From NCBI RefSeq assembly GCF_000757885.1, contig NZ_JQCR01000003.1, forward strand, positions 1,860,001-1,924,000: 64,000 nucleotides of DNA, in the 5' to 3' direction. The DNA comes from Paenibacillus wynnii. GTDB taxonomy: Bacteria; Bacillota; Bacilli; Paenibacillales; Paenibacillaceae. Below, piece after piece: positions 8,362 to 17,507 of the stretch; position 1 is the first letter of the stretch, and each line of letters starts with the position of its first letter. Made by a program: the position numbers and the translations under genes. Below the pieces are notes generated by a model. That model saw only the letters and a list, made by a program, of their open reading frames with translations. It searched no databases and had not been told where the DNA came from.

Positions 8362-9458
8362 GGGCTTCCCTCCTTCTTAAGCTGTGTTAAAACCTCGCGC
8401 ACAGCGGTCTCAGACACATCATTGATAATGCTGACTGAACCGATGGAATTCGGAATAACGAAGGTCATCTTGCCTTCCTTAAACTTCTTGTCATGCATCA
8501 TGGCCGCCATCAACTCATCTTCATCATAATGGGAGGGCAGAGTCACGGGAAGAGAAAGTGAGGACAGCATGGAAACTGTCTCCTCATATATAGACTTATC
8601 ACGGCCCAGCTTATGTGCTAGAAGCGCAGCCCCAGCCATGCCAATGGAAATAGCCTCACCATGCAAAACCACACCGTAACCGCTAACGGCCTCTATGGCA
8701 TGACCGATGGTGTGTCCGAGGTTCAGGATAGCTCTGAGTCCTTGTTCCCGCTCATCAACAGCTATCACATCAGCCTTGATGGAACAACCCCGTTCCAGTG
8801 CGTAGCCCAGTGCTTCAGGATTTAATTCCAGGAGCTCCGAAGCATGCTCTCGGCACCAGTAGGCAAAATCGCGGTCTACAAGAAGACCATGCTTCACAAC
8901 TTCAGCCAGACCGGAAGATACTTGACGCTGCGGAAGTGTACTCAGTGTATCCAGATCATACAGGACCATTGATGGCTGATAGAAAGCACCTATCATATTT
9001 TTGGCAAGAGGATGATTAACTGCAACCTTCCCACCGACACTGCTATCATGTGCAAGAATGGTGGTAGGTATTTGCATAAAGCCGATACCCCGCATATAAG
9101 TAGCTGCCACAAATCCTGCTAAATCACCAACCACACCGCCACCCAAAGCGATTACAGCAGAACTGCGGTCTAAGCCTGCCTTGATCGCTGTTGTCATTAT
9201 TTCTTCGTAGGAAGTCAGCGATTTCGAAGCCTCACCGGAAGGAATAATGTGGCTAACCACTGTATAACCATGTTCACGAAGACGAGACTCCAGATCTGCT
9301 AAATAAAGAGGAGCTACGGAACTGTCACTAACGAGCAACAGTGGACTGCGGACCGGATAACCAGCCTCGACGCACCGTGCACCGATATTTTGTAAAAGCC
9401 CGCTGCCAATATGGATAGGATAAGAACGTTCGCCCAAATCTACCGTTATACTCCGCAT
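8355..9458 (-). CDS. aroB: 3-dehydroquinate synthase
   Basis: A 367-residue NAD- and metal-dependent enzyme of the shikimate pathway. Diagnostic segments are IPSGEASKSL, ALGGGVVGDLAGFVAA (near 104-119), QIPTTILAHDSSVGGKVAVN and the metal-binding LNLGHTIGHAIE. It starts 2 nt after the aroC stop and overlaps aroH by 7 nt, so aroC-aroB-aroH form one unit. Confidence 0.97.
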   Translation of the reverse strand: MRSITVDLGERSYPIHIGSGLLQNIGARCVEAGYPVRSPLLLVSDSSVAPLYLADLESRLREHGYTVVSHIIPSGEASKSLTSYEEIMTTAIKAGLDRSSAVIALGGGVVGDLAGFVAATYMRGIGFMQIPTTILAHDSSVGGKVAVNHPLAKNMIGAFYQPSMVLYDLDTLSTLPQRQVSSGLAEVVKHGLLVDRDFAYWCREHASELLELNPEALGYALERGCSIKADVIAVDEREQGLRAILNLGHTIGHAIEAVSGYGVVLHGEAISIGMAGAALLAHKLGRDKSIYEETVSMLSSLSLPVTLPSHYDEDELMAAMMHDKKFKEGKMTFVIPNSIGSVSIINDVSETAVREVLTQLKKEGSPW

Positions 9459-9460
9459 AA

Positions 9461-10630
9461 TTAGTAGCTCTCCAACTGGGACAGGTAATTGTTATAATTA
9501 GCTTTAATCTCTTCGATAGAATCTCCGCCGAATTTATCCAGGAATGCCTTGGCGATTTCCCAAGCCACTACATTCTCAAGTACGACACAAGCTGCTGGAA
9601 CCGCACATGCATCCGAACGCTCAACCTGAGCTGTAAAAGGTTCTTTGGTATCAATGTCTACGCTCTGTAAAGGCTTGTACAGTGTCGGGATCGGCTTCAT
9701 CACACCACGTACCACCACAGGCATCCCATTCGTCATACCACCTTCAAATCCTCCCAAACGGTTGCTTGCTCTGTAGTACCCTTGCTCTGCATTGTACATA
9801 ATCTCGTCATGCACTTGTGATCCGCGCAGTCGGCCGGCTTCAAAGCCTATTCCGATTTCTACACCTTTAAATGCGTTTATTGACATTACAGCTCCAGCAA
9901 TCGCTCCATCCAGCTTACGGTCCGACTGAACATAGCTGCCTAATCCTACCGGAAGACCTTCCACAATACACTCGACAATTCCTCCGATAGAATCGCCTTC
10001 CTCTTTGATTTTGTCTATGTACGACTCCATCTTAAGTTCTGTTTCTTTATCTACCACTCGTACCGAGGACTGTTCCGTTAATTCGATTAATTCATCAATA
10101 GGCAATTGGTTAGCCGGTGCTTCAATTTCACCGATACGAATAACCTGACCTGCTATCTTGACACCAAAGACTGCCAACAGTTGTCTTGCAATAGCGCCGC
10201 AGGCCACTCTTGCCGCCGTCTCCCTTGCGCTGGAGCGTTCCAGAACATTCCGGAGATCCGTCAGATTATATTTCAATCCGCCATTCAGATCCGCATGCCC
10301 GGGACGTGGCCGATTCACCCGGCGCTTCTCTTCATCGCTGCCTGGAATGGGTTCAATATTCATAATGTTCTTCCAATGGGTCCAGTCCTTGTTCTCTACT
10401 ACCAAGGCAACTGGAGCACCTGTCGTGAAGCCGTGACGAACTCCGCCGACAATTTGAGCCGTATCCTTCTCAATTTGCATCCGACGACCTCGTCCATAAC
10501 CTTTTTGACGCCGCTGCAACTGGAAATTAAGCTCCTCAAAATTCAGTGTAAGATTACTTGGCAAACCCTCAATAATGGCTGTAAGCTGGGGCCCGTGCGT
10601 TTCCCCCGCCGTCAAATAGCGTAAACTCAT
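9461..10630 (-). CDS. aroC: Chorismate synthase
   Basis: This FMN-dependent enzyme makes chorismate from EPSP. The start is placed at ATG 10630 (MSLRYLTAGETHGP), 389 aa, directly after a GAAGGGGGAACG ribosome site. A longer frame to 10720 is open but would begin inside the promoter. Motifs are RRQKGYGRGRRMQIE, RPGHADLNG, SSARETAARVACGA and a C-terminal VERSDACAVPAA. In Bacillus literature the gene is also called aroF. Confidence 0.96.
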   Translation of the reverse strand: MSLRYLTAGETHGPQLTAIIEGLPSNLTLNFEELNFQLQRRQKGYGRGRRMQIEKDTAQIVGGVRHGFTTGAPVALVVENKDWTHWKNIMNIEPIPGSDEEKRRVNRPRPGHADLNGGLKYNLTDLRNVLERSSARETAARVACGAIARQLLAVFGVKIAGQVIRIGEIEAPANQLPIDELIELTEQSSVRVVDKETELKMESYIDKIKEEGDSIGGIVECIVEGLPVGLGSYVQSDRKLDGAIAGAVMSINAFKGVEIGIGFEAGRLRGSQVHDEIMYNAEQGYYRASNRLGGFEGGMTNGMPVVVRGVMKPIPTLYKPLQSVDIDTKEPFTAQVERSDACAVPAACVVLENVVAWEIAKAFLDKFGGDSIEEIKANYNNYLSQLESY

Positions 10631-10691
10631 GCTGCGTTCCCCCTTCACACTTTTAAACTGTAAACCGCTAAAATCCTTATGATCTTTGCTC

Positions 10692-10720
10692 ATTATAGTA
10701 TAGGGAATCCTCTTTGACAA
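10692..10720 (-). promoter_or_regulatory. SigA-type promoter of the aroC-aroB-aroH unit
   Basis: The minus strand shows TTGTCA (10715-10720), a 17-nt spacer and a perfect TATAAT (10692-10697), about 60 nt before the aroC start. It follows the terminator at 10880-10914, so the supraoperon can be transcribed independently of cheR and ndk. Confidence 0.75.
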
Positions 10721-10765
10721 GAAACTGATGTTAGGATTATAAGAAGAAAAGCCTTTGCCATCCTT

Positions 10766-10850
10766 AATGAAGCCTATGCTTTCGTAGCAGCGATACCCAT
10801 ATCGCTTTCAGGTATCCGTTTCTCGTAGAAATATAAGCAAAGTAAACTGA
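10766..10850. repeat. Degenerate intergenic palindromic element, copy A
   Basis: This stretch lies in the gene-free interval 10721-10879. It contains the core CCTATGCTTTCGTAGC and the short inverted pair GATACC...GGTATC around CATATCGCTTTCA. A similar core, CTTATGCTTTCGAAGC, occurs at 21239-21254 in another intergenic gap. No reading frame with a ribosome site is present. It may be a degraded dispersed repeat; two partial matches do not prove this. Confidence 0.3.
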
Positions 10851-10879
10851 AAACTTATACTTTCTTATATTTAAACAAA

Positions 10880-10914
10880 AACGTCGCCCCTGCCCTTACG
10901 GGTAGAGACGACGC
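10880..10914 (-). terminator. Intrinsic terminator downstream of the 53-aa ORF and cheR
   Basis: On the minus strand GCGTCGTCTCTACCC / GGGCAGGGGCGACG forms a long, imperfect GC-rich stem with a GTAA loop, followed by TTTTTGTTT. It separates the hep/cheR transcription unit from the aroC promoter. Confidence 0.8.
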
Positions 10915-10939
10915 CTTCAGACTTATACTGGATATCAGA

Positions 10940-11101
10940 TCAGCTTCCGATGGGCTGCCTTTGCTGTGGAAAAGCCCGCTTACTCTCTTCTTGTTGCAGA
11001 AGACGCTTCAGCTGCATTTCCTCCACACCAAGGATTTGCCCGCATTCGTGAATCGTAATAAATCCGCGTCTATAAGCGGCAATAACCTTGCTTTTGTCCA
11101 T
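10940..11101 (-). CDS. Small unknown protein, 53 aa
   Basis: ATG at 11101 opens a 53-codon frame ending with TGA at 10940, just before a strong terminator. The product begins MDKSKVIAAYRRGFITIHEC and continues with an amphipathic GQILGVEEMQLKRLL. It looks like a short helix-turn-helix-like or adaptor peptide: basic, with no signal peptide or membrane segment. It sits 103 nt downstream of cheR. I do not recognise the family. Protein-like composition and the terminator placement support it as real, but the ribosome site is weak. Confidence 0.55.
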   Translation of the reverse strand: MDKSKVIAAYRRGFITIHECGQILGVEEMQLKRLLQQEESKRAFPQQRQPIGS

Positions 11102-11204
11102 GGTTTGCTAACGACCTTTCACTTATCATACTGAGCCTACTATGCAGTATCAGTATTTACAGGTGAAAGTATACGCAGAAACATTTATGGATATGTACTA
11201 GGCT

Positions 11205-12002
11205 TTATTTTTTACGATAGAAGAACGTCTCCGTGGATTCGAAGTTGTATTGAGAAGGCGTGAAGATCTGCTCTGTGCTTCCAACGAATAAATATCCGCC
11301 GGGACGAAGGCTGCTGGAGAATTTTTGGTAGAGCTTGTTCTTGGCTTCTTCAGTAAAATAGATCATTACATTACGGCATATTATAAGGTCAAAACCTTCA
11401 TCAAACTTGTCTAGCAACAAATTCTGTTTGCGGAAATCGATATGCTTCTTCAGGGAATCGCTCACCTTAAAAATTGGCCCTTCAGGTGTAAAGTAACGCT
11501 GAGCTACATCCTTCGGTACATCTTTAAGCGAACGTTCCAGGTAAATGCCTTGTTTAGCTTTGGCTAATGCACCATCATCAATATCCGTAGCCAGAATTCC
11601 CGTCTGCCCAAGAATGCCTTTGTCGGACAGGATCATTGCCAGTGTATAAGGCTCTTCTCCTGTGGAACAAGCGGCACTCCATACCTTCAGCCTGCGGTTC
11701 CCCTGCTGCAGCTCAGGCAGTATAACATCACGCAATACTTCCCAGCGATTGGGATTACGCCAGAATTCCGATACATTAATTGTCATACGATCCAAAAACT
11801 CATAAAATAAGGCCTTATCTTTCATCATTGCGGCAAAAAAGTCGGCGAAACTATGATATCCATTCTTTACACGAAGAGTAGTCAGACGCCGTTTCATCTG
11901 GGCTTCCTTGTATTGAGACAGATCGATTCCTGTACTCTTGTTAATGTTATGGATAAACCCGGTGTAATCAGGATCCACGGCTGACACTTCACGTTCGGAC
12001 AT
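11205..12002 (-). CDS. cheR: Chemotaxis protein methyltransferase CheR
   Basis: A 265-residue SAM-dependent methyltransferase that methylates glutamates of chemoreceptors. The N-terminal helical domain runs to about residue 80. The SAM domain follows with VWSAACSTGEEPYTLAM, ATDID and DLIICRNVMIYF. It ends with GGYLFVGSTEQI. The place between ndk and aroC is the Bacillus order. A chemoreceptor gene lies at 55025-56275 in this window. Confidence 0.96.
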   Translation of the reverse strand: MSEREVSAVDPDYTGFIHNINKSTGIDLSQYKEAQMKRRLTTLRVKNGYHSFADFFAAMMKDKALFYEFLDRMTINVSEFWRNPNRWEVLRDVILPELQQGNRRLKVWSAACSTGEEPYTLAMILSDKGILGQTGILATDIDDGALAKAKQGIYLERSLKDVPKDVAQRYFTPEGPIFKVSDSLKKHIDFRKQNLLLDKFDEGFDLIICRNVMIYFTEEAKNKLYQKFSSSLRPGGYLFVGSTEQIFTPSQYNFESTETFFYRKK

Positions 12003-12032
12003 AATCTTCTTCCCCTGCCTCCCGCCTGGATT

Positions 12033-12476
12033 CTAAATCCAAGCTGCGATGTCTTTTTGATACTGAGCTAATTCTTCTGGAGCAAAAAAGTTGCTAATTT
12101 CTCGCTTCGCGCTTTCGGGAGAATCGGAGCCATGGATCAGGTTAAGGGGAGTATGACTGGCAAAATCACCGCGAATAGTACCCGGTAAAGCCTCGCCTAC
12201 CTTGGTCTTGCCGATGAGCATCCGCGACAAGGTTACAACGTCATCACCTTCCCAAACCATTGCAAAAACAGGACCTGATGTAATAAACGAAACCAACTCT
12301 TGGAAAAAGTCTTTACTTTCATGCTCGGCGTAATGTCTCTTTGCCTGTTGTTCTGTAACCGTTAACAGCTTTGCTGCTACCAATTTGAATCCTTTATCCT
12401 CCAGACGGGCAACGATGCGGCCAATTAATCCACGCTGTACACCATCTGGTTTGATCATCAGGTACGTTTGTTCCAT
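12033..12476 (-). CDS. ndk: Nucleoside diphosphate kinase
   Basis: A 147-residue kinase that balances NTP pools through a phosphohistidine. It shows MIKPDGVQRGLIGRI, RPxDF-like KDFFQELVSF, the segment TRxxGxT-like LIGKTKVGEALPGTIRGDF, and the catalytic LIHGSDSPESAKREI. The ATG at 12476 is preferred over an in-frame GTG at 12485 because GGAG lies 10 nt before it. It is 30 nt upstream of cheR. Confidence 0.95.
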   Translation of the reverse strand: MEQTYLMIKPDGVQRGLIGRIVARLEDKGFKLVAAKLLTVTEQQAKRHYAEHESKDFFQELVSFITSGPVFAMVWEGDDVVTLSRMLIGKTKVGEALPGTIRGDFASHTPLNLIHGSDSPESAKREISNFFAPEELAQYQKDIAAWI

Positions 12477-12586
12477 AGGGTCCACTCTCCATTTCCATAC
12501 GAATAATGTGTTTTTCGATATTTTAACAGAAACTTCTACTTCTGTGAACGCTTAATATTGTACCAATGTTCATCCGCTAACGAATT

Positions 12587-13555
12587 TTAATAAGCTCTCC
12601 CTGTAACGAAGAATGCAATATCACGCAAGTTACGCTTCGTCTTATTATTCGGAAGGCCATCTAACGCTGTAAGTGCTTTGGAGATATATCGAGAAGCTAA
12701 TTCCTCTGCCCGGATAATGCCATCCCCGGAAAGAATAAGGTCAATAGCGCGCCCCACCTCCATCCGTCCTCCGCGGATTAAATCCAATTCCTCGAGTAAA
12801 CGGTCTCGAAGCCTATCATCCTCTAAACTGTAGATAACCGGAAGGGTGATGTTGCCCTGCCGCATATCACTGCCCGGCGGCTTACCGATTTGCTTCTCTG
12901 TTCCGGAAAGATCCAACAGATCATCACGGATCTGAAAGGCCATCCCCACATTGTAACCGTAGTTATATAGCAGTCGTGCATCTTCCGGATTGGCATCTGC
13001 AGCAAGAGCACCAAGCTGACAGCTGATAGCGATAAGCAACGCCGTTTTGCGGCGAATCCGTCGCAGGTAATGGCGTATACTTTGCTCACTATTGAAAAAA
13101 TCACGGATTTGCTCCATCTCGCCAATGGACATTTCCACCATAGCTTTAGACAAGATCTGGTGAATTCTCGGATTCTTTAACTCGCTGGTCATAATCAAGG
13201 CCTTAGCATAGATATAGTCCCCGGTGTACATGGCAATTTTATCGCCCCATTTAGACTTTACCGTTGGCTCGCCACGCCGAAGATCTGCATCATCAATAAC
13301 ATCATCGTGTACAAGCGATGCACTGTGAATCAGCTCCAATGGAACAGCAATACGCTTCAGCTTCTCCAGATCATAATTACCAAATTTGCCCCCCATGAGA
13401 ACAAACACAGGCCGGAGACGTTTCCCCCCTGCCCTCAACAGGTGCAGAGATGTCTCAGACAACAAGTCGTCATCGCCCTGGACGCTGCGATATAACTCTT
13501 TTTCGATATGATCCATATCTTTATTTAGCAAACCGAACATTTGCAGTCGTTTCAT
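12587..13555 (-). CDS. hepT: Heptaprenyl diphosphate synthase component II
   Basis: A 322-residue trans-prenyltransferase, the catalytic subunit of the HepS/HepT pair that makes the C35 chain of menaquinone-7. It carries the first aspartate-rich motif VHDDVIDDADLRRG (near 83-96), GGKRLRP, and the second motif FQIRDDLLD. The ATG overlaps the mqnA stop by 4 nt. HepS is encoded upstream at 16638-17507. Confidence 0.94.
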   Translation of the reverse strand: MKRLQMFGLLNKDMDHIEKELYRSVQGDDDLLSETSLHLLRAGGKRLRPVFVLMGGKFGNYDLEKLKRIAVPLELIHSASLVHDDVIDDADLRRGEPTVKSKWGDKIAMYTGDYIYAKALIMTSELKNPRIHQILSKAMVEMSIGEMEQIRDFFNSEQSIRHYLRRIRRKTALLIAISCQLGALAADANPEDARLLYNYGYNVGMAFQIRDDLLDLSGTEKQIGKPPGSDMRQGNITLPVIYSLEDDRLRDRLLEELDLIRGGRMEVGRAIDLILSGDGIIRAEELASRYISKALTALDGLPNNKTKRNLRDIAFFVTGRAY

Positions 13556-14412
13556 TCTTTCACCCTAGTCAGCAGATTGTGACTCCAAAGCTCCATTTTC
13601 ACTTCCTGCAGCAGCAGACCCATTTCATAGGCATAACGAAAATAGAGATTCAGACCTTTTTGCTGCCTTTCTCCAAAATCATAACATAAATTACGGAAAT
13701 ACCCGTACCAGTAGGCTTCGGTCCCTCCGATGGCAATGCAGGCATCCTTGACAATGGGCGTCAGATCCTGAAGACCAAGTCTCTTACTTGCTGCAAAGGC
13801 ATTAACAATTTCCGCTATGACTTCCTGCTTCTCTTCTGCTGCATCCCTGTTCACAGCCCACACTGCAAAAGTCATTCCCAAACCAGTCCATTCTTTCCAT
13901 AGTTCCCCAATATCGGTAACAATATAGCCTAGATCCTGCCAAGAAGCTCTAATGGCCTGATCTCCTATAAGCAGGCAGGCATCGGCAATCTCCATCATAT
14001 CCTCCAGATCGGGATCAGCACTTATGTACTGAGGTTTTCCGCCGAAAGCCTTCTCGAGTAATATCTTCAGCAAGTTAACTGAAGTTGCAGAAGTATTGGT
14101 TACGGCGATAATCCCATTGGCCACCTCCGTTAAAGGAGCTCTAGAAAATAGCATAATAGATTTGACCGGTCCATCCGAGCTGACGGATAAATCCGGCAGA
14201 AGCAGCAACCTGTCGCTGGCTTCAGCATAGGCAAAAGAAGATAACGCCCCTACATGTATACTGCCTTGGCTCATTCCCCTATTGAGAACCGAAGGTACCT
14301 CAGACACCATTTCTGCAGGGTATCTCAAAGTCGAAGGATGAAAATTATAAAATACCGGCCATGAGTTTGTATAGCTGATCTTACCGATAACGGTGTAGCC
14401 GTCACTACCCAT
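13552..14412 (-). CDS. mqnA: Chorismate dehydratase MqnA (futalosine menaquinone pathway)
   Basis: A 286-residue member of the MqnA/MqnD periplasmic-binding-like fold. Visible segments are GKISYTNSWPVFYNF (near 10-24), SQGSIHVGALSSFAYAE, LSVSSDGPVKSIMLFSR and VTNTSATSVNLLKILL, all typical of MqnA. MqnA removes water from chorismate to give 3-enolpyruvylbenzoate, the first step of the futalosine route. It follows ubiX by 3 nt and overlaps hepT by 4 nt. The assignment to MqnA over MqnD rests on motif memory, not a search. Confidence 0.85.
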   Translation of the reverse strand: MGSDGYTVIGKISYTNSWPVFYNFHPSTLRYPAEMVSEVPSVLNRGMSQGSIHVGALSSFAYAEASDRLLLLPDLSVSSDGPVKSIMLFSRAPLTEVANGIIAVTNTSATSVNLLKILLEKAFGGKPQYISADPDLEDMMEIADACLLIGDQAIRASWQDLGYIVTDIGELWKEWTGLGMTFAVWAVNRDAAEEKQEVIAEIVNAFAASKRLGLQDLTPIVKDACIAIGGTEAYWYGYFRNLCYDFGERQQKGLNLYFRYAYEMGLLLQEVKMELWSHNLLTRVKE

Positions 14413-14415
14413 AAG

Positions 14416-15018
14416 TCAACCCTCCCATCTACGGAATAAAGCATGCTCAATATTAAAGCTGTCCAGCACCTTACCTACCATAAAATTGACGATATCATCT
14501 AAAGTCTCAGGTCCGTAATAAAAGGCTGGCATAGCCGGAATGATTCGCACTCCTAGTCGAGAAAGCTTCAGCATATTTTCAAGATGTATGGCATGCAAAG
14601 GTGTCTCACGGGGAACGATCACCAGTGGCCGTCCTTCCTTAAGCATCACATCTGCCGCACGAGTCATTAAATTGTCCGAGGTTCCGGCAGCGATAGCGGA
14701 GAGTGTACCCATTGAGCAAGGCATCACGATCATACCCTCCACACGAAAAGAGCCACTTGCAATCGACGCACCAATATCACCAATGGGGTGATACAGCAGA
14801 GAACCGGGATAGTCTCTGAACTTTTCGCTCAAATAACCGTCCCGGTCTGAGATATTAACGCTGAGCTCTTCCTTAAGTACACGCCAGCCCGCATTACTAA
14901 CCACCAAATGCACAGTAAATCCCAGAGACAGCAGGGTTTCAGTTAAGCGAACTCCATAGACCGCACCGCTTGCACCTGTAATTCCTACTACAAAGCTCTT
15001 TGGTTTAGAGTGGGTCAT
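14416..15018 (-). CDS. ubiX: Flavin prenyltransferase UbiX family
   Basis: A 200-residue flavoprotein with GITGASGAVYGVRL at the N terminus, VMPCSMGTLSAIAAG in the middle and RPLVIVPRETPLHAIHLENM, all UbiX hallmarks. UbiX makes prenylated FMN for UbiD-type decarboxylases. In the futalosine route a UbiD/UbiX-like step removes the ring carboxylate. No ubiD is in this window. It overlaps the end of ubiA by 4 nt and precedes mqnA by 3 nt. Confidence 0.92.
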   Translation of the reverse strand: MTHSKPKSFVVGITGASGAVYGVRLTETLLSLGFTVHLVVSNAGWRVLKEELSVNISDRDGYLSEKFRDYPGSLLYHPIGDIGASIASGSFRVEGMIVMPCSMGTLSAIAAGTSDNLMTRAADVMLKEGRPLVIVPRETPLHAIHLENMLKLSRLGVRIIPAMPAFYYGPETLDDIVNFMVGKVLDSFNIEHALFRRWEG

Positions 15019-15890
15019 TTGTAGAACTGCACCACCAAGTCAATCAAAGTAAAAGAGAACACGACAATACTGAGCACGCCGTTCATCGTAAAAAATGCGG
15101 TTTGCAAACGGCTCAAGTCGCTTGGGGATACAATATGGTGCTCGTAAAAAAGGATAATATAGGCAATCAGCATCCCTGCAACATACCACCAGCTCAAATC
15201 GGTAATAAACAACAGAGATACGAATCCAATACCGGTAAGAATATGGAATACTCGAGCGATTAAAAGTGCGTTAGCAACACCAAATCGAACAGGAATCGAA
15301 TAAAGACCTTCCTTTGTATCAAATTCAACGTCCTGGCAGGAATAGATAATATCAAACCCCGCCGTCCAGAACACAATCGTGAAGTAAAATACCATTGCCG
15401 TCCAGTCGACAGTTCCTGTTACCGCCACCCAACCTCCAAGCGGTGCCAATGCGATCGTCAAGCCAAGAATAATGTGACATGCCCAAGTAAAGCGTTTGGT
15501 AAAAGAGTAGAAGACCAGTAAAAAAACGGCAATCGGCAATAATTTAGTGGATAAAGGGTTTAACTTAAAGGCAGCCCAAAATAGTAAAAAGAAAGAAATC
15601 GCGATAAACAAAACCACTTCTCCTGCCTTCAGAAGGCCTGCTGGAATAGCTCTCCCGGCTGTCCGGGGGTTTCTAGCGTCACTAATACGGTCGATCAGAC
15701 GATTCAGGCCCATGGCTGCACTGCGAGCGCCGAACATTGCAATTACAATCCAACCAATCTTGCTCCATGATGGCAATGATCCATACATAACAACAGAACC
15801 AAGTAATGCCCCCATAAAAGCAAAGGGCAAGGCAAACACAGTGTGTTCAAACTTGATCATTTGTAAAAAGATGCCCATTTTCTTAAACAT
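15015..15890 (-). CDS. mqnP: UbiA-type polyprenyltransferase (probable MqnP)
   Basis: A 291-residue integral membrane protein with about eight hydrophobic segments. The Mg-diphosphate motifs NRLIDRISDARNPRTAGR and YSCQDVEFDTKEG are both intact. It should attach the heptaprenyl chain to the 1,4-dihydroxy-6-naphthoate precursor. The start is placed at ATG 15890, behind AAGGAGAAGTTGG. A longer frame to 15932 would overlap menG by 50 nt. The MqnP role is inferred from its neighbours ubiX and mqnA. Confidence 0.87.
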   Translation of the reverse strand: MFKKMGIFLQMIKFEHTVFALPFAFMGALLGSVVMYGSLPSWSKIGWIVIAMFGARSAAMGLNRLIDRISDARNPRTAGRAIPAGLLKAGEVVLFIAISFFLLFWAAFKLNPLSTKLLPIAVFLLVFYSFTKRFTWACHIILGLTIALAPLGGWVAVTGTVDWTAMVFYFTIVFWTAGFDIIYSCQDVEFDTKEGLYSIPVRFGVANALLIARVFHILTGIGFVSLLFITDLSWWYVAGMLIAYIILFYEHHIVSPSDLSRLQTAFFTMNGVLSIVVFSFTLIDLVVQFYK

Positions 15891-16635
15891 CCAACTTCTC
15901 CTTGCGTCCAATATGTAATGCAGCGATGCCACCGGTTAAAGGATATGACTCAACCTTATGAAGTCCGGTTTCACGAAAAATCTCAGCCAGCTTTTCCCGA
16001 TCAGGGAAAAGAGCCAGTGATTCAGGAAGCCATTTGTATTGTTCATAGCTCTTAGCGAACAACTTGCCCAGTAAGGGAAGCACGCGCTGGAAATAAAAAT
16101 AGTACACGCCTTTGAACGGCTGAACTGTAGGTTTGGAAAGCTCTAGACATACGACCATGCCTCCGGGTTTCACCACCCGCTTCATTTCGTTAAGCACCTG
16201 AACAAGATCAGGCACGTTCCGCAGTCCGAAGCCAATCGTTGCATAATCAAAGGAGTGATCCCCGAATGGAAGATTCATTGCGTTGCCCTGTACGAGGGAA
16301 ATTCGGTCTTCAAGCCGGTGTTCTTTTACTTTACGACGGCCAACCTCGAGCATACCAGCGCTAAAATCCAACCCAATGACCGACCCGGTCTTGGTGGTTT
16401 CCGCCATTGTAATACTCCAGTCACAAGTCCCGCAGCATAAATCAACCGCATTGTCTCCTGACTTCATAGCCATCTTCTTCATTGCGAACTTACGCCATGC
16501 CTTATGGCGTCGAAAACTTAAAATATCGTTCATAATATCATAATTGCCCGCAATACTCTCAAAAACGGAGTGTACGTACTGCTCTTTGGGCTTCACAGCA
16601 TTTTCTGAGGCGGCTGTTGTTTTCTCTATAGACAT
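15883..16635 (-). CDS. menG: Demethylmenaquinone methyltransferase
   Basis: A 250-residue UbiE/MenG methyltransferase for the last step of menaquinone synthesis. It shows FESIAGNYDIMNDILSFRRH, VDLCCGTCDWSI as the SAM loop, GLDFSAGMLEVGRRK and FDYATIGFGLRNVPD. It begins 2 nt after hepS and overlaps the start of the UbiA gene by 8 nt. The same hepS-menG order is found in Bacillus. Confidence 0.95.
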   Translation of the reverse strand: MSIEKTTAASENAVKPKEQYVHSVFESIAGNYDIMNDILSFRRHKAWRKFAMKKMAMKSGDNAVDLCCGTCDWSITMAETTKTGSVIGLDFSAGMLEVGRRKVKEHRLEDRISLVQGNAMNLPFGDHSFDYATIGFGLRNVPDLVQVLNEMKRVVKPGGMVVCLELSKPTVQPFKGVYYFYFQRVLPLLGKLFAKSYEQYKWLPESLALFPDREKLAEIFRETGLHKVESYPLTGGIAALHIGRKEKLDV

Positions 16636-16637
16636 AA

Positions 16638-17507
16638 TTAACCCTCCCCGGCAGCTTGTCCCGTAATTTTCATCTGGAGCAGGAATCGATCCAGCGCAGC
16701 ACTTAATTCTTTAATTAGGCTTTCATCTTTAACACCTTGCAGTATGCCTTGAATGGTCTCCACTGATTGATGCAATTTGTCCTTCAATAGTGAGTCACAT
16801 TTATATTTCATTTTTAGTTTCTTCCAGTCCTTATGGTCCATATTCCGATTCTGCAACAGGGGCTTCTCGTCCTCTGTCACTGCATCCAGCAAATGCAAAT
16901 AACAGTAACCATCAATGGCTTCGGCAGGATCGCCACTACGGCGCAGCTCCATAACTACCGTCTCACAGTGGGAGAACTCATGCAGCAGACTTTGCCACAG
17001 ATCCGCAAGGGATTCTTCAATCATTGGGGTAAAAGAAAGGAACAGCTGCATATTCAGCTGTACCGTGTGTCGCAGATATTGTTCCGCTGTAAGCAGCATT
17101 CCACGCATTTTACTGTAAAGATGTGCCTTCATTACATTTAATTCAGCAATGGCCGTACTGAGGATACCCACCATCTCTATCTGTTCACTTTTTGCGAGTA
17201 ATTGGTAAAACCAGCTGCTGAAGTAATCTCCAGCAAGCACCTTAAGCTGACGGGAACGCATCGTATCTTTATCAGGATCGCCATTAGAACGGTCAATGAC
17301 TTCATGGGTATCCAGACCCAGTTGTACAAGTGTGGTTACTAATGTATATAATTCTCCATTGTTTTGCGGGCCCGAGGCGCCATGATTGAGAAATATATAT
17401 AATAAATGTCCACGGACATCAGGAAATGGCGGCAATTCCGCATGCCGCTGAATCATATCGTAGTCTGTATAGGGTTTAGCTAGCTGTGGTATGCGGTACG
17501 GTTTCAT
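16638..17507 (-). CDS. hepS: Heptaprenyl diphosphate synthase component I
   Basis: A 289-residue all-helical, non-catalytic subunit of the C35 synthase. The family is poorly conserved. The call rests on length, helical character, the segment LYSKMRGMLLTAEQYL, and position directly before menG as in the Bacillus hepS-menG-hepT cluster. Here hepT is displaced by three menaquinone genes. Confidence 0.82.
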   Translation of the reverse strand: MKPYRIPQLAKPYTDYDMIQRHAELPPFPDVRGHLLYIFLNHGASGPQNNGELYTLVTTLVQLGLDTHEVIDRSNGDPDKDTMRSRQLKVLAGDYFSSWFYQLLAKSEQIEMVGILSTAIAELNVMKAHLYSKMRGMLLTAEQYLRHTVQLNMQLFLSFTPMIEESLADLWQSLLHEFSHCETVVMELRRSGDPAEAIDGYCYLHLLDAVTEDEKPLLQNRNMDHKDWKKLKMKYKCDSLLKDKLHQSVETIQGILQGVKDESLIKELSAALDRFLLQMKITGQAAGEG

